A DNA stretch of 47,131 nt from Reyranella sp. (GTDB lineage: Bacteria > Pseudomonadota > Alphaproteobacteria > Reyranellales > Reyranellaceae). Location of the stretch: NCBI GenBank assembly GCA_029946105.1, contig JAQSDW010000047.1:1-47131 (forward strand), read 5' to 3'. The position numbers and the translations under genes are program-made. Below the pieces are notes generated by a model. It was not told the origin of the DNA. It worked only from the letters and a program-made list of their open reading frames with translations, and searched no databases. Numbering within the stretch: the first letter of the stretch is position 1; the number at the start of each line of letters is the position of its first letter. This document shows, in pieces, positions 25,422 to 37,479 of this stretch.

Positions 25422-27359
25422 CTACTTGGAACGGTTCTTCACCAGATCGTCGACCACCATCGGATCGGCAAGGGTGGACGTGTCGCCGAGGTTGCTGACG
25501 TCGTTCTCGGCGATCTTGCGCAGGATGCGGCGCATGATCTTGCCCGAGCGTGTCTTGGGCAGGCCCGGCGCCCATTGGATGACGTCGGGCGTGGCGATCG
25601 GGCCGATCTCCTTGCGCACCCAGGCGACCAGTTCCTTGCGCAGGTCGTCGGAGGGGTTCTGGCCGGCCTTGAGCGTCACATAGGCGTAGATGCCCTGGCC
25701 CTTGATGTCGTGCGGGTAGCCGACCACGGCGGCCTCGGCCACCTTGGTGTTGCCGACCAGCGCGCTTTCGACCTCGGCGGTGCCGATGCGGTGGCCGGAG
25801 ACGTTGATCACGTCGTCGACGCGGCCGGTGATCCAGTAATAGCCGTCCTCGTCGCGGCGCGCGCCGTCGCCGGTGAAGTACATGCCGGGGTAGGTCTTGA
25901 AGTAGGTGTCGATGAAGCGCTGGTGGTCGCCATAGACCGAGCGCATCTGGCCCGGCCACGAACCCACGAGGCAGAGATTGCCGGAGCAGGCACCGTCGAG
26001 CTTCTTGCCCTCGGCATCGACCATGACGGGCTGTACGCCGAAGAACGGCTGGGTCGCCGAGCCAGGCTTCAGCGGCGTGGCACCGGGCAGCGGCGTGATC
26101 AGGATGCCGCCGGTTTCGGTCTGCCACCAGGTGTCGAGGATCGGGCAGCGGCTGTCGCCGACCACGCGGTAGTACCAGAGCCAGGCCTCGGGATTGATCG
26201 GCTCGCCGACCGAGCCCAGCAGGCGCAGGCTCTTGCGGCTGGCCTTCTTCACCGGCGCCTCGCCCTCGCGCATCAGGGCGCGGATGGCGGTGGGGGCGGT
26301 GTAGAAAATGTTGACCTGGTGCTTGTCGATTACCTGCCAGAAGCGGCTCGAATCGGGATAGTTGGGCACGCCCTCGAACATCAGGGTCGTGGCGCCGTTG
26401 GCGAGCGGGCCGTAGACGATATAGCTGTGGCCGGTCACCCAGCCCACGTCGGCGGTGCACCAGTAGACGTCGCCATCGTGGTAATCGAACACGTACTGGT
26501 GCGTCATCGAGGCGAAGACGATGTAGCCGCCCGTCGTGTGCAGCACGCCCTTGGGCTTTCCGGTCGAGCCCGACGTATAGAGGATGAAAAGCGGATCCTC
26601 CGCGCCCATCGGCTCGGGCTTGCACTCGGCCGGCACCTTGGCCGCGATCTCGTGCCACCACACGTCGCGGCCCGGCTCCCAGTCGACCCGTCCGCCGGTG
26701 TGCTTCACCACCAGCACCTTCTTGACGCCGGGGCTCTTCTTAACGGCTTCGTCGCAATTGGCCTTTAGCGGCACGTGCTTGCCGGCGCGCAGGCCTTCAT
26801 CGGCGGTGATGACGATGTTGCTCTCGCAATCCTGGATGCGGTTAGCCAGGCTGTCGGGCGAGAAGCCGCCGAACACCACCGAATGGACGGCGCCGATGCG
26901 CGTGCAGGCGAGCATGGCGTAGGCGGCTTCGGGGATCATCGGCAGGTAGATCGTGATGCGATCGCCCTTCTTGGCGCCCAGTTCCTTGAGCGCATTGGCC
27001 ATGCGGCAGACTTCGGCGTGCAATTCGCGATAGGTGATCTTCTTGGACTTGGCCGGATCGTCGCCTTCCCAGATGATCGCGGTCTGGTCGGCGCGCTTGG
27101 CCAGGTGGCGGTCGATGCAGTTGGCCGAGACGTTCAGTACGCCGTCGTGGAACCAGCGGATGCGGACGTCGCCGGTGTAGTCGACATCGCGCACGGCGCC
27201 GGGGCTGAAAGGCTTGATCCAGTCGACGCGCTTGCCGTGCTCGCCCCAGAAGGTGGCCGGATCCCGGGTCGAGGCCTCGTACATCGCCTTGTACTTGGCG
27301 CCATCGACATAGGCGCGCTTGGCCCAGTCGGCGCTGACGGCGATCACCTCATCGGCCAT
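25422..27359 (-). CDS. acs: acetyl-CoA synthetase (acetate-CoA ligase, AMP-forming)
   Basis: A 645-residue AMP-forming acetate-CoA ligase, the usual length for Acs. It has the P-loop [11 protein letters not shown], the adenylate-binding WWQTETGG, the hinge region [17 protein letters not shown], and the regulatory lysine K607 in [11 protein letters not shown], which in homologues is acetylated and reactivated by a sirtuin. It feeds acetate into acetyl-CoA. GGGAGGAATAA precedes the ATG, a strong ribosome site. A 6-bp hairpin lies 35-50 bases upstream of the start. The amidase gene follows in the same operon. Confidence 0.97.
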   Translation of the reverse strand: MADEVIAVSADWAKRAYVDGAKYKAMYEASTRDPATFWGEHGKRVDWIKPFSPGAVRDVDYTGDVRIRWFHDGVLNVSANCIDRHLAKRADQTAIIWEGDDPAKSKKITYRELHAEVCRMANALKELGAKKGDRITIYLPMIPEAAYAMLACTRIGAVHSVVFGGFSPDSLANRIQDCESNIVITADEGLRAGKHVPLKANCDEAVKKSPGVKKVLVVKHTGGRVDWEPGRDVWWHEIAAKVPAECKPEPMGAEDPLFILYTSGSTGKPKGVLHTTGGYIVFASMTHQYVFDYHDGDVYWCTADVGWVTGHSYIVYGPLANGATTLMFEGVPNYPDSSRFWQVIDKHQVNIFYTAPTAIRALMREGEAPVKKASRKSLRLLGSVGEPINPEAWLWYYRVVGDSRCPILDTWWQTETGGILITPLPGATPLKPGSATQPFFGVQPVMVDAEGKKLDGACSGNLCLVGSWPGQMRSVYGDHQRFIDTYFKTYPGMYFTGDGARRDEDGYYWITGRVDDVINVSGHRIGTAEVESALVGNTKVAEAAVVGYPHDIKGQGIYAYVTLKAGQNPSDDLRKELVAWVRKEIGPIATPDVIQWAPGLPKTRSGKIMRRILRKIAENDVSNLGDTSTLADPMVVDDLVKNRSK

Positions 27360-27394
27360 TTATTCCTCCCGCTTGGCTTATTGCCTTGAATTAT

Positions 27395-27409
27395 CGCGGT
27401 TTTACCGCG
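27395..27409 (-). promoter_or_regulatory. 6-bp perfect hairpin upstream of acs
   Basis: CGCGGT and ACCGCG arms are separated by three bases, followed on the minus strand by ATAATTC rather than a T-run. It lies between the nitroreductase stop and the acs start. It could be a small operator or a weak terminator of the preceding gene. The absence of a U-tract argues against a strong intrinsic terminator. Confidence 0.35.
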
Positions 27410-27445
27410 CTCCCGCCTGTTTCGGCAATTCGACTTTGGGCGCGG

Positions 27446-28117
27446 TCACTCGCCGTGCCAGGTCGTGAAATCCTCGATCGGCGCGCGCTCGGTGATCAGG
27501 CAGTTGGGCACCGCATCGGGGTCGGCGTGGCCCAGCGCCAGGCCGCAGATCACGATCTGATCCTCGGGGATCTTGAGTTCGCGCCGCACGACATGCTGGT
27601 AGCGGCTGAAGGCCGCCTGCGGGCAGGTATGCAGGCCCTTTTCGCGGGCCAGCAGCATGAGCTGGTCGAGAAAGATGCCGCAGTCGATCCACTGGCCGTT
27701 GCCCATGCGGCGTTCGACGCACAGGATCATGCCGACCGGTGCGTCGAAGAAGTCGTAGTTCTTGCGGAACTGTTTCAGCATGCCGGCGGCGTCGCCGCGC
27801 GGCACGTCGAGCAGCGTGTAGAGCTGCTTGCCGACCAGCTTGCGGCGGGCGTCATAGACCGGCGTGAATTCCTTCGGGTAGACGTCGTACTCGCCCCCCG
27901 GGCCGTTGTCGCCGTCGTCCATCGCCTTCAGGATTGCCGCCGACAGGCGATGCCGCGCCTTGCCCATCGTGATGTGGAGCTTCCACGGCTGCAGGTTGCC
28001 ATTGGACGCCGCGCGATTGGCCGTGGTCACGATCCATTCGACATCGGCCTTCGACACCGGATCTGACGTGAAAACGCGCATCGAGCGGCGGGAGTTGATG
28101 GCTTCGGATACGCGCAT
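27446..28117 (-). CDS. nitroreductase family flavoprotein
   Basis: A 223-residue FMN-dependent nitroreductase-family enzyme. The N-terminal pattern AINSRRSMRVFTSDPVSKADVEWIV and the FMN-phosphate contact region ASNGNLQPWKLHI are typical; the segment GIFLDQLMLLAREKGLHTCPQAAF is the conserved later block. It likely uses NAD(P)H to reduce nitro, quinone or enoate substrates. Six bases separate it from the upstream VOC/hydrolase fusion, so they are cotranscribed. The physiological substrate is unknown. Confidence 0.9.
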   Translation of the reverse strand: MRVSEAINSRRSMRVFTSDPVSKADVEWIVTTANRAASNGNLQPWKLHITMGKARHRLSAAILKAMDDGDNGPGGEYDVYPKEFTPVYDARRKLVGKQLYTLLDVPRGDAAGMLKQFRKNYDFFDAPVGMILCVERRMGNGQWIDCGIFLDQLMLLAREKGLHTCPQAAFSRYQHVVRRELKIPEDQIVICGLALGHADPDAVPNCLITERAPIEDFTTWHGE

Positions 28118-28123
28118 GAAAAG

Positions 28124-29245
28124 TCAGCTCCGAGTGAGGTGGCGTCGCAGGAAGTCGAACAGCTTACGCCGGGCCAGCGCATTTTGCTGCTCGGTGAAGA
28201 AATGCGTACCGCTCTGCACGATGAAACTCTCGACGTCCTTGCCGTGGCTCTTGAGCGCTTCTTCCATGGCCAGCGTCTGCGCCACCGGCACGTTCTCGTC
28301 TTGGTCGCCATGGACCAGCAACACCGGTGCGTCGATCTGCGCCACCCGGAGGATCGGCGAGCGCACCGGCAGGCCTTCCGGCCCGCACAGGTCGTCGAGG
28401 TAGTCGCGGATGTAGGGGTTGGCATCGCGCCAGCGCGCCAGATCGGTCGGTGCGAAGAACGAGGCAACGGCCATGATCGGTGGCTTGTGGGCGGCGGCGA
28501 GCAACGCCACCTGGCCGCCCATCGAGGCGCCGACCAATGCCAGGCGCTCGCGATCGACCAATGGTCGCTTGGCCAGCCAGTCGATGGCCGCCAGCACGTC
28601 GAGCGGCTGGCGCAGTCCCTGGTCGCTCTCGCCCTCCGAGCCCAGCCAGCCGCGCAGCGACAGCGCGAGGGCGGCATAGCCGTTGGCCGAGGCTGCCCTC
28701 GCCAGCCCAACCATGGTGTGGGCGTGGCCGGCGAAGCCATGCAGCAGGATCAGCGCCGGATAGGGCGGCTGGCCCGCCTGCGGCTTGAAGAAATAGCCGC
28801 CCAGCGTGACGCCATGGCCGGGCACGCGGACCTGTTCGGCGTCGGCGAGGTCGGGCAGTTCGTCCCAGCGGTGCACGACCTCGATCGGCACGCCGTCGGG
28901 ATCGCGGAAGCCGACTGAGTAGTAGCCGGGGGCGAAGTAGTCGAGTTCCTTGGGCGGCTGCAAGATCTGGGCGCCGGCGTCGCGCAGCTCGGCATGGACC
29001 TGGTCGACCTGGGCCCGGCTCTCGGCCGACACGGCGAGCCACAGCGCGCCCGGGCCGTAGGAGACGCCATCCTTGGCCTGGCGCATGACGAAATGGTCAT
29101 AGCCGCGCGACCACATCACGCGGTCGGGGTTTGCCCAAACGCGGCGGAAGCCCAGCATAGGCAGCCACAGCCGATGGAACGCCACCGAGCGCGCGAGGTC
29201 GCTGACCTCGATCGCGGCGCCGGCAAAGGAAGAGCGCGGCCGCAT
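28124..29245 (-). CDS. VOC domain fused to alpha/beta hydrolase
   Basis: A 373-residue two-domain protein. Residues about 8-126 form a glyoxalase/VOC unit (start FAGAAIEVSDLARSVAFH, end FRDPDGVPIEVVHRW). Residues about 138-373 form an alpha/beta hydrolase of the dienelactone-hydrolase/prolyl-oligopeptidase type, with nucleophile S241 in GASMGG, an acid residue in HGDQDENVP (D314/D316) and H348 in SGTHFF. The fusion implies sequential or coupled action, such as ring opening or isomerisation then hydrolysis, but this is inference. No frameshift is visible. Its ATG overlaps the DinB stop (TGATG). Confidence 0.85.
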   Translation of the reverse strand: MRPRSSFAGAAIEVSDLARSVAFHRLWLPMLGFRRVWANPDRVMWSRGYDHFVMRQAKDGVSYGPGALWLAVSAESRAQVDQVHAELRDAGAQILQPPKELDYFAPGYYSVGFRDPDGVPIEVVHRWDELPDLADAEQVRVPGHGVTLGGYFFKPQAGQPPYPALILLHGFAGHAHTMVGLARAASANGYAALALSLRGWLGSEGESDQGLRQPLDVLAAIDWLAKRPLVDRERLALVGASMGGQVALLAAAHKPPIMAVASFFAPTDLARWRDANPYIRDYLDDLCGPEGLPVRSPILRVAQIDAPVLLVHGDQDENVPVAQTLAMEEALKSHGKDVESFIVQSGTHFFTEQQNALARRKLFDFLRRHLTRS

Positions 29246-29811
29246 CAGCTCTCGGGCAGGCCGAGCGCGCGCAGCTCGTCGCGCCGCAAGTGCTCTTCGC
29301 CCGCGAGGAAGAACTCGTCGAGCTGCGGCGGCTTCACCGCGGTACCGGCCAGCATGGCATGGGCCTGGCCGCGATGATGGATCTGGTGCTGGAACAGGTG
29401 CTCGAGGATCGACGCGACGGGTGACGCGGGAGGCGTGCGGTTCGGGCGGGGCAGGACAAGGCCTTCCGCCAGGGTCGTGTCGGTCTGGCGCTCGCAGAAA
29501 GCCAGCAGCCGCCGGTCGCTGACGATCTGGGCGTCATGGAGCGAGGTCGCGTCGGCGAAATCCGGCACCGGGTCGTGGTAGCGCTTTAGCACCGTCGGAT
29601 CGCGTTCGAGCGCGTCGATATAATAGGTATCGACCCAGAGGATATGGTTCAGGGTCGCGCGCAGCGAGGGGAAGAAGTTCGTGCGCGGTGCCGCGAACTC
29701 GGCTGCTGTCAGCGCCTTGCAGGCCTGCAGCAGCCGATGGTTCGACCAGATGTTGTTGCGGGCCATGGCGACGAAATGGCCGGTCAGCCCCCCTTGAGCG
29801 GGCGTCGCCAT
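29245..29811 (-). CDS. DinB family protein
   Basis: A 188-residue four-helix-bundle protein of the DinB/YfiT family. The metal-binding histidines are in LNHILWVDTYY and in the C-terminal HLFQHQIHHRGQAHAML. Members include thiol-dependent S-transferases (bacillithiol, mycothiol) and proteins of unknown role; in a proteobacterium a glutathione-type partner would be expected. The start at 29811 was chosen because upstream residues in the open frame are an aconitase shadow. Cotranscribed with the VOC/hydrolase fusion and nitroreductase, possibly a detoxification set. Confidence 0.87.
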   Translation of the reverse strand: MATPAQGGLTGHFVAMARNNIWSNHRLLQACKALTAAEFAAPRTNFFPSLRATLNHILWVDTYYIDALERDPTVLKRYHDPVPDFADATSLHDAQIVSDRRLLAFCERQTDTTLAEGLVLPRPNRTPPASPVASILEHLFQHQIHHRGQAHAMLAGTAVKPPQLDEFFLAGEEHLRRDELRALGLPES

Positions 29812-29828
29812 GGCGGGTCTCCGGTCGC

Positions 29829-32516
<2,688 letters not shown>

Positions 32517-32629
32517 GGTCGGATACTCCTGGAAGTCGGTTCTGTGCGGGACGGTGGCAAAATAGGGGCATGGACCGGCGCAGGCAATCGGCGGATGCGG
32601 GCAGTTGGCCCTTGTGCCAGATTGGTCCG

Positions 32630-33631
32630 ATGCAACGGGCAATCGTGAAGGCGATTGGGGCTTTTGCGGCCCTCGCAATGGTGTCGACCGAGGCCGTGGC
32701 GCAGCGCAACGCCACCGACTGGGACCCGTCCGCACGACCGTTCGACCAGCGGCCGGCGGGAAGCGGCAATTCCGCCCCTTCCGCGACGCGCAACAACACC
32801 CTGGATGCCCTCGACAAGATCCTGTCGAGTTCCAAGCTCTCGGCCCTCGATCGCTCGCTCTATCTCGGCATCCGGGCCTATCAGTTGAGTCGCCTCGGCC
32901 GCGAGGCCGACAGCCGCAAAGACATCGACGAAATGGGCAAGGTCCTGCCGAGCGACTGGCAGAGGGTGCTGTCGAGCACCCTGCCCGAGCTGGCCGGCGA
33001 CGGCGATCGCGGGGCGGCGTTGCGCACGCTCGACCACGCGCTGCTGAACAAGCCGGGTGATCCCTGGCTGGCGATCGCCCAGGCGCAGGTCTACATGCAG
33101 ATCGCCGATTTCCGGCGGGCGCTGGGCCTGCTCGATGGGGTGCTCGCCGGCGCCACCGCCGAGTCCGATCGGCGCACGGCGTTGTTCCTGCGCGGCCACG
33201 CCCATTTCGATCTCGGTCTCTACGCCGAGGCCGCCAGCGATTTCGAGGCTTCGCTGGAGGGACGCACGACACTGAAGGCGCGGCTGTCGCTGCTGCTGTG
33301 GCGCTACGCCGCCCAGGTCCCCGGCAGGGCCGATGCGCGTGCCACCCTTGCGCGCGAACTCGGCAAGGAGGATCTCTCCGAATGGCCTGCGCCGATCGCC
33401 AAGTTCCTGCTGGGCAAGCTTTCCGCCGGCGAACTGGAGGTTGCCGCTGAAACCAGTGACGCCGCCAAGCGCGCCAACGGCAAGTGCCCGTCGGCCTTCT
33501 TCATCGGCATGGATGCGCTCCGCCGTGGCGACAAACAGCGCGCCCGCGAGCAATTGCAGCTCGCCCAGGCACGCTGCTCGACCGTGTCGGAGTTCAACTG
33601 GGCGGCGACGAGCGAACTGAAGCGGTTTTAG
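32630..33631 (+). CDS. exported TPR-like repeat protein
   Basis: A 333-residue protein with an N-terminal signal peptide (MQRAIVKAIGAFAALAMVSTEAVAQ, cleavage near residue 25). The rest is alpha-helical with tetratricopeptide-like spacing: DPWLAIAQAQVYMQIADFRRALGLLD, then RTALFLRGHAHFDLGLYAEAASDFEASLE. It may be a periplasmic scaffolding or assembly protein of the NlpI/BamD sort, but the exact family is not clear. The start ATG at 32630 places the signal peptide correctly; an upstream ATG at 32570 would add 20 polar residues. Divergent from acnA and convergent with a hydrolase. Confidence 0.8.
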   Translation: MQRAIVKAIGAFAALAMVSTEAVAQRNATDWDPSARPFDQRPAGSGNSAPSATRNNTLDALDKILSSSKLSALDRSLYLGIRAYQLSRLGREADSRKDIDEMGKVLPSDWQRVLSSTLPELAGDGDRGAALRTLDHALLNKPGDPWLAIAQAQVYMQIADFRRALGLLDGVLAGATAESDRRTALFLRGHAHFDLGLYAEAASDFEASLEGRTTLKARLSLLLWRYAAQVPGRADARATLARELGKEDLSEWPAPIAKFLLGKLSAGELEVAAETSDAAKRANGKCPSAFFIGMDALRRGDKQRAREQLQLAQARCSTVSEFNWAATSELKRF

Positions 33632-33678
33632 CCGCGCCTCAATCTGTCCGCACGTCTATCTGCCCGCACGTCAATCTG
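33631..33678. repeat. three 16-bp tandem units across the hydrolase stop
   Basis: On the minus strand the units read CAGATTGACGTGCGGG, CAGATAGACGTGCGGA and CAGATTGAGGCGCGGC (33678 to 33631). The stop of the convergent hydrolase (TGA, 33671-33673) is in the first unit; the second supplies an in-frame TAG and the third a TGA in another frame. The array fills all of the gap between the two convergent stop codons. Confidence 0.85.
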
Positions 33679-34498
33679 ACAGAGCCAGCGGCGCGATGAA
33701 GCGCGCGACCTCGGACAGCACATAGGCCGGCTGCTGCAGATGGGGGCTGTGGCCGCAGTCCGGGACCAGCCGGGTTTCGCAGTAGCCGCCGACCTTTCCG
33801 GCGATGATGCCGAGTTGCAGCTCGCTGCCGTAGTCGTCGTCCTCGCCCTGGATCGCCTGCACCGGGACGACGATGCCGGGCAGCCGTCCGTTGGCGTTCA
33901 TCGGCTCGAAGCCCGGCGCCAGCCAGGCCTCCGACCACAGACGAAAGCAGCCGTCGACATTGTCGCCGTGATACCGGACCAGCCGCTGCCGCAGGTCGCC
34001 GGTGGCGAAGGTCTCGCGGGCGCGGCGTATGCTCTCGACAGAGACGGCTTCGTTGATGGCGTGAGCCGCCAGCGTCACCACGGCGCGCAGCGGCTCGGGG
34101 TCCGAGGCGGCGTAGTTGAGGGCGATCGTGCCGCCGTCGCTGTGGCCGACCAGCACGCAGTCGGTGACGTCGAGCGCCGCGAGCAGGCGCGGCAGCACGT
34201 CGTCGGCCTCGATCTCCATGTAGTGGACGCCAGGGTAGCGGACGCCAGGATCCGATGGCCACGGGCTCGAGCGGCCATATCCCGTGCGGTCGTAGACGAT
34301 ACCGGGACAGCACGTGGCATCACATAGTTTCTGCGGGAAATCGCGCCACATCTCGATGCAGCCCAGCCCTTCGTGCAGGAAGACGAGCGTCGTGCGCTCG
34401 AGACCGTCGCTGCGGCCGGGGATCAGGCGGCGGACGCGCAGGCGCCGATCGCCAAGATCGATGAGGTGGTCGGGGGGGAGGTCGTCGGAGGTCGACAC
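33671..34498 (-). CDS. alpha/beta fold hydrolase
   Basis: A 275-residue (from the GTG start) alpha/beta hydrolase. It has the oxyanion segment LHEGLGCIEMWRDFP, the VYDRTGYGRS strand, the nucleophile elbow GHSDGG (S120), and a late VPDCGHSPHLQQP with the catalytic histidine. This resembles the ester or C-C bond hydrolases found in aromatic and acyl catabolic clusters. The start is uncertain: the frame is open to 34591, but residues before the GTG at 34498 look unstructured. No strong Shine-Dalgarno. Divergent from the acyl-CoA ligase. Confidence 0.85.
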   Translation of the reverse strand: MSTSDDLPPDHLIDLGDRRLRVRRLIPGRSDGLERTTLVFLHEGLGCIEMWRDFPQKLCDATCCPGIVYDRTGYGRSSPWPSDPGVRYPGVHYMEIEADDVLPRLLAALDVTDCVLVGHSDGGTIALNYAASDPEPLRAVVTLAAHAINEAVSVESIRRARETFATGDLRQRLVRYHGDNVDGCFRLWSEAWLAPGFEPMNANGRLPGIVVPVQAIQGEDDDYGSELQLGIIAGKVGGYCETRLVPDCGHSPHLQQPAYVLSEVARFIAPLALSD

Positions 34499-34624
34499 AG
34501 TCCAGATGTAGCCGGGACGCGACGGCCTGAGAAGCCGCTCCCGACATGATGCTCCCGAGACGGTGCCTTGTGTCGTGGGGCCGCGTAACACCGTCGCATT
34601 CTCCGGGCGCTGGCGGTGGCTGGC

Positions 34625-34653
34625 TTGACCGGTTCGAAACGGCTATGGCTATC
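34625..34653 (+). promoter_or_regulatory. candidate sigma-70-type promoter for the ligase-transporter cluster
   Basis: TTGACC (34625-34630), a 17-base spacer and GCTATC (34648-34653) resemble an alphaproteobacterial housekeeping promoter. The predicted transcript would start about 50 bases before the ligase ATG. A 7-bp inverted repeat (CTATGGC at 34643-34649, GCCATAG at 34668-34674) overlaps the -10 region and could be an operator. Confidence 0.4.
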
Positions 34654-34709
34654 TGCCTGACGAAATCGCCATAGAAGCGAACGGACGTCAGTGGGAGCGC
34701 GGGGCAGGG

Positions 34710-36671
34710 ATGACGATGGGGACGGCCGACACCGGGACCGACGCTCGGGACACGTTTCCGAAGCTGCTCGCGGAGCGTGCCCGCACTGGTGCAGCGCGAC
34801 CCGCCTATCGCGAAAAAGAGTACGGAATCTGGCAGACCTACAGCTGGGGACATGTCGCCGAACAGGTCCGGTTGCTGGCCGCGGGCCTGGCCGATCTCGG
34901 CTTCCGCCGCGGCGACCGGCTGATCGTGGTCGGCGACAATCGTCCGCGGCTTTATTGGTCGATGTGCGCGGCGCAGTCGCTGGGCGGCGTGCCGGTGCCG
35001 GTCTATCAGGACGCGGTGGCCGATGAGCTGGCCTATGTCGTCGACCATGGTGGCGCCCGCTTTGCCCTGGCCGAAAACCAGGAGCAGGTCGACAAGCTGC
35101 TGGAGATCCAGAAGACGGTGCCGTCGCTCGAAGTCATCATCTACGACGACCCACGCGGCATGCGGCACTACGACCAGCTCCAGTCCTATGCCGAGATCCA
35201 GGAACGCGGCGCCCGGCTGCTCGCGGCGGCCCCCGACACCGTATCTGCCGAGGTCGCCAAGGGGCGCGGCTCGGACGACGCAATCATGCTCTATACCTCG
35301 GGCACGACCGGCCGGCCGAAGGGCGCGGTGCTGAGTTACGACAATCTGGTGTGGGCTGCACGCGCCGGCGCCAAGTTCGACGAGCTCAAGGAAGGCGACG
35401 AGCTTCTCTCCTACCTGCCGATGGCATGGGTGGGCGATCACATCTTCTCCTACGCCCAGTGCTATGTCGTCGGCCTGGTGGTCAATTGCCCCGAGTCGGC
35501 GGCCACGGTGATGACCGATCTGCGCGAGATCGGCCCGACCTACTACTTCGCGCCGCCGCGCGTGCTCGAGAACCTGATCACCCAGGTCACCATCCGCATG
35601 GAGGATGCGGGCCTCCTCAAGCGCCGGCTGTTCCGGTTCTTCATGACGCTGGCCCGGCGGGTCGGGCCGGCGTTGCTCGACGGCCGGCCGGTGTCGCCGG
35701 TTGATCGTCTGCTCTATGCGCTCGGAAACCTTGTCGTCTACGGACCGCTCAAGAACACACTTGGCATGAGCCGCGTGCGCGTGGCCTACACCGCGGGCGA
35801 GGCGGTCGGGCCGGAGATCTTCAATTTCTATCGCGCGCTCGGCGTGAATATGAAGCAGCTCTACGGACAGACCGAAGCTTCGGTGTTCGTCACCATCCAT
35901 CCCAACGGCGAAGTCTATCCTGAAACGGTCGGTAAGCCGGTGGACCAGGTCGAACTCAAGATCGCCGAATCGGGTGAGGTGCTCTACCGCAGCCCCGGTG
36001 TGTTCAAGGAGTATTTCAAGAATCCCGAGGCGACCAACGACACCAAGACCGCCGACGGCTGGGTCCACACCGGCGATGCCGGCTACCTCGACGAGCGCGG
36101 CCACTTGCGCATCATCGATCGTGCCAAGGACGTCGGGAAGTTGACCGACGGCACTCTGTTCGCGCCCAAGTTCATCGAGAACAAGCTGAAGTTCTATCCT
36201 CACATCAACGAGGCGGTGGCGTTCGGCCACGGTCGCGACTACGTCGCCGTCTTCGTCAATATCGACATGATCGCCGTCGGCGACTGGGCCGAGCGGCGCA
36301 ACATCTCCTACGCGAGCTACCAGGAGTTGGCCGCCCGGTCCGAGGTCTACGACCTGATCGAGGGCGAGATCGAGCAGGTCAACCGCGACCTCGCCGCCGA
36401 TCCACGCATGGCCGGTGCCCAGATCCGCCGCTTCCTGATCCTGAGCAAGGCGCTGGAGGCCGACGACGGCGAACTCACGCGCACCAACAAGGTGCGGCGC
36501 GGTTTCATCGGCGAGCGCTACAAGCCCCTGGTCGATGCGCTCTACGACGGCTCCAGGAGCGCCCACATCAAGGTCGAGGTCACATTCGAGGACGGCCGCA
36601 AGGGCGCCATCGAGGGCAACGTCCAGGTCCGCGACGTGGCGCCCCACACGCCGCTGAAGAAGGCAGGCTGA
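34710..36671 (+). CDS. long-chain-type acyl-CoA ligase (AMP-dependent synthetase)
   Basis: A 653-residue adenylate-forming ligase. The P-loop YTSGTTGRPKG is at 195-205, the A5 motif YGQTEAS begins near 385, and GWVHTGDAGYLDE and RAKDVGKLTDG follow. The plan resembles bacterial FadD15-type long-chain acyl-CoA synthetases. It lies five bases before an ABC ATPase gene and is cotranscribed with a complete Liv-type importer, so the imported substrate is probably a carboxylic acid trapped as its CoA ester (inference). The ATG at 34710 has a GGGCAGGG sequence just upstream. Confidence 0.92.
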   Translation: MTMGTADTGTDARDTFPKLLAERARTGAARPAYREKEYGIWQTYSWGHVAEQVRLLAAGLADLGFRRGDRLIVVGDNRPRLYWSMCAAQSLGGVPVPVYQDAVADELAYVVDHGGARFALAENQEQVDKLLEIQKTVPSLEVIIYDDPRGMRHYDQLQSYAEIQERGARLLAAAPDTVSAEVAKGRGSDDAIMLYTSGTTGRPKGAVLSYDNLVWAARAGAKFDELKEGDELLSYLPMAWVGDHIFSYAQCYVVGLVVNCPESAATVMTDLREIGPTYYFAPPRVLENLITQVTIRMEDAGLLKRRLFRFFMTLARRVGPALLDGRPVSPVDRLLYALGNLVVYGPLKNTLGMSRVRVAYTAGEAVGPEIFNFYRALGVNMKQLYGQTEASVFVTIHPNGEVYPETVGKPVDQVELKIAESGEVLYRSPGVFKEYFKNPEATNDTKTADGWVHTGDAGYLDERGHLRIIDRAKDVGKLTDGTLFAPKFIENKLKFYPHINEAVAFGHGRDYVAVFVNIDMIAVGDWAERRNISYASYQELAARSEVYDLIEGEIEQVNRDLAADPRMAGAQIRRFLILSKALEADDGELTRTNKVRRGFIGERYKPLVDALYDGSRSAHIKVEVTFEDGRKGAIEGNVQVRDVAPHTPLKKAG

Positions 36672-36676
36672 CCGCG

Positions 36677-37468
36677 ATGACCACCCGCTTGCGCTCCTTT
36701 CCCGATGTTCTTCTGTCGGTCGAGAACATCAGTCTCTCATTCGGCGGCGTGAAGGCGCTGACCGACATCAGCTTCGACATCGCCAAAGGCGAAATCCGCG
36801 CCATCATCGGCCCCAACGGCGCCGGCAAGTCGTCGATGCTGAACTGCATCAACGGCTTCTATCATCCGCAGCAGGGCGCCATCACCTACAAGGGCGTCAG
36901 GCGCAGCCAGATGAAGCCGCACGAGGCGGCCGAGCAGGGCATCGCACGCACCTTCCAGAACATCGCGCTGTTCCGCGGCATGTCGACCCTCGACAACATC
37001 ATGACCGGCCGCAACCTGCGCATGAAGACCGGACTGTTCTGGCAGGCCCTTCATATCGGCCCGGCGCAACGCGAGGAAATCGAACATCGCAAGGCGGTCG
37101 AGCGGATCATCGACTTCCTCGAGATCCAGCACATCCGCAAGGCGCCGGTCGGCCAGCTGCCTTATGGCCTGCAGAAGCGCGTCGAGCTCGGCCGCGCGCT
37201 CGCCGCCGAGCCCGAGCTTCTGCTGCTCGACGAGCCGATGGCCGGCATGAATATCGAGGAGAAGCAGGACATGTGCCGCTTCATCCTCGACGTGAACGAC
37301 GAGTTCGGTACGACGATCTGCCTGATCGAGCACGACATGGGCGTGGTCATGGACATCTCCGACCGTGTCGTGGTGCTCGACTACGGCAAGAAGATCGGCG
37401 ACGGCGTTCCGGACGAGGTCCGGGGCAACGAAGCGGTCGTCGCCGCCTACCTCGGCGTCAGTCACTGA
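36677..37468 (+). CDS. livG: branched-chain-type ABC transporter ATP-binding protein (LivG-like)
   Basis: A 263-residue ABC ATPase. Walker A GPNGAGKS is at 45-52, the Q-loop is in ARTFQNIALF, and Walker B is LLLLDEPMAG. The signature is LPYGLQKR in place of the LSGGQ consensus, a normal variation for LivG-type proteins. The C-terminal Liv-specific extension (LIEHDMGVVMDISDRVVVLDYG) is present. It couples ATP hydrolysis to uptake with the downstream permeases and LivF. Confidence 0.93.
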   Translation: MTTRLRSFPDVLLSVENISLSFGGVKALTDISFDIAKGEIRAIIGPNGAGKSSMLNCINGFYHPQQGAITYKGVRRSQMKPHEAAEQGIARTFQNIALFRGMSTLDNIMTGRNLRMKTGLFWQALHIGPAQREEIEHRKAVERIIDFLEIQHIRKAPVGQLPYGLQKRVELGRALAAEPELLLLDEPMAGMNIEEKQDMCRFILDVNDEFGTTICLIEHDMGVVMDISDRVVVLDYGKKIGDGVPDEVRGNEAVVAAYLGVSH

Positions 37469-37479
37469 GCGGAGTGCAT

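Noticed and set aside
24169..26768. Long plus-strand open frames opposite amidase and acs
   Set aside because: Opposite two intact conserved enzymes and without recognisable motifs.
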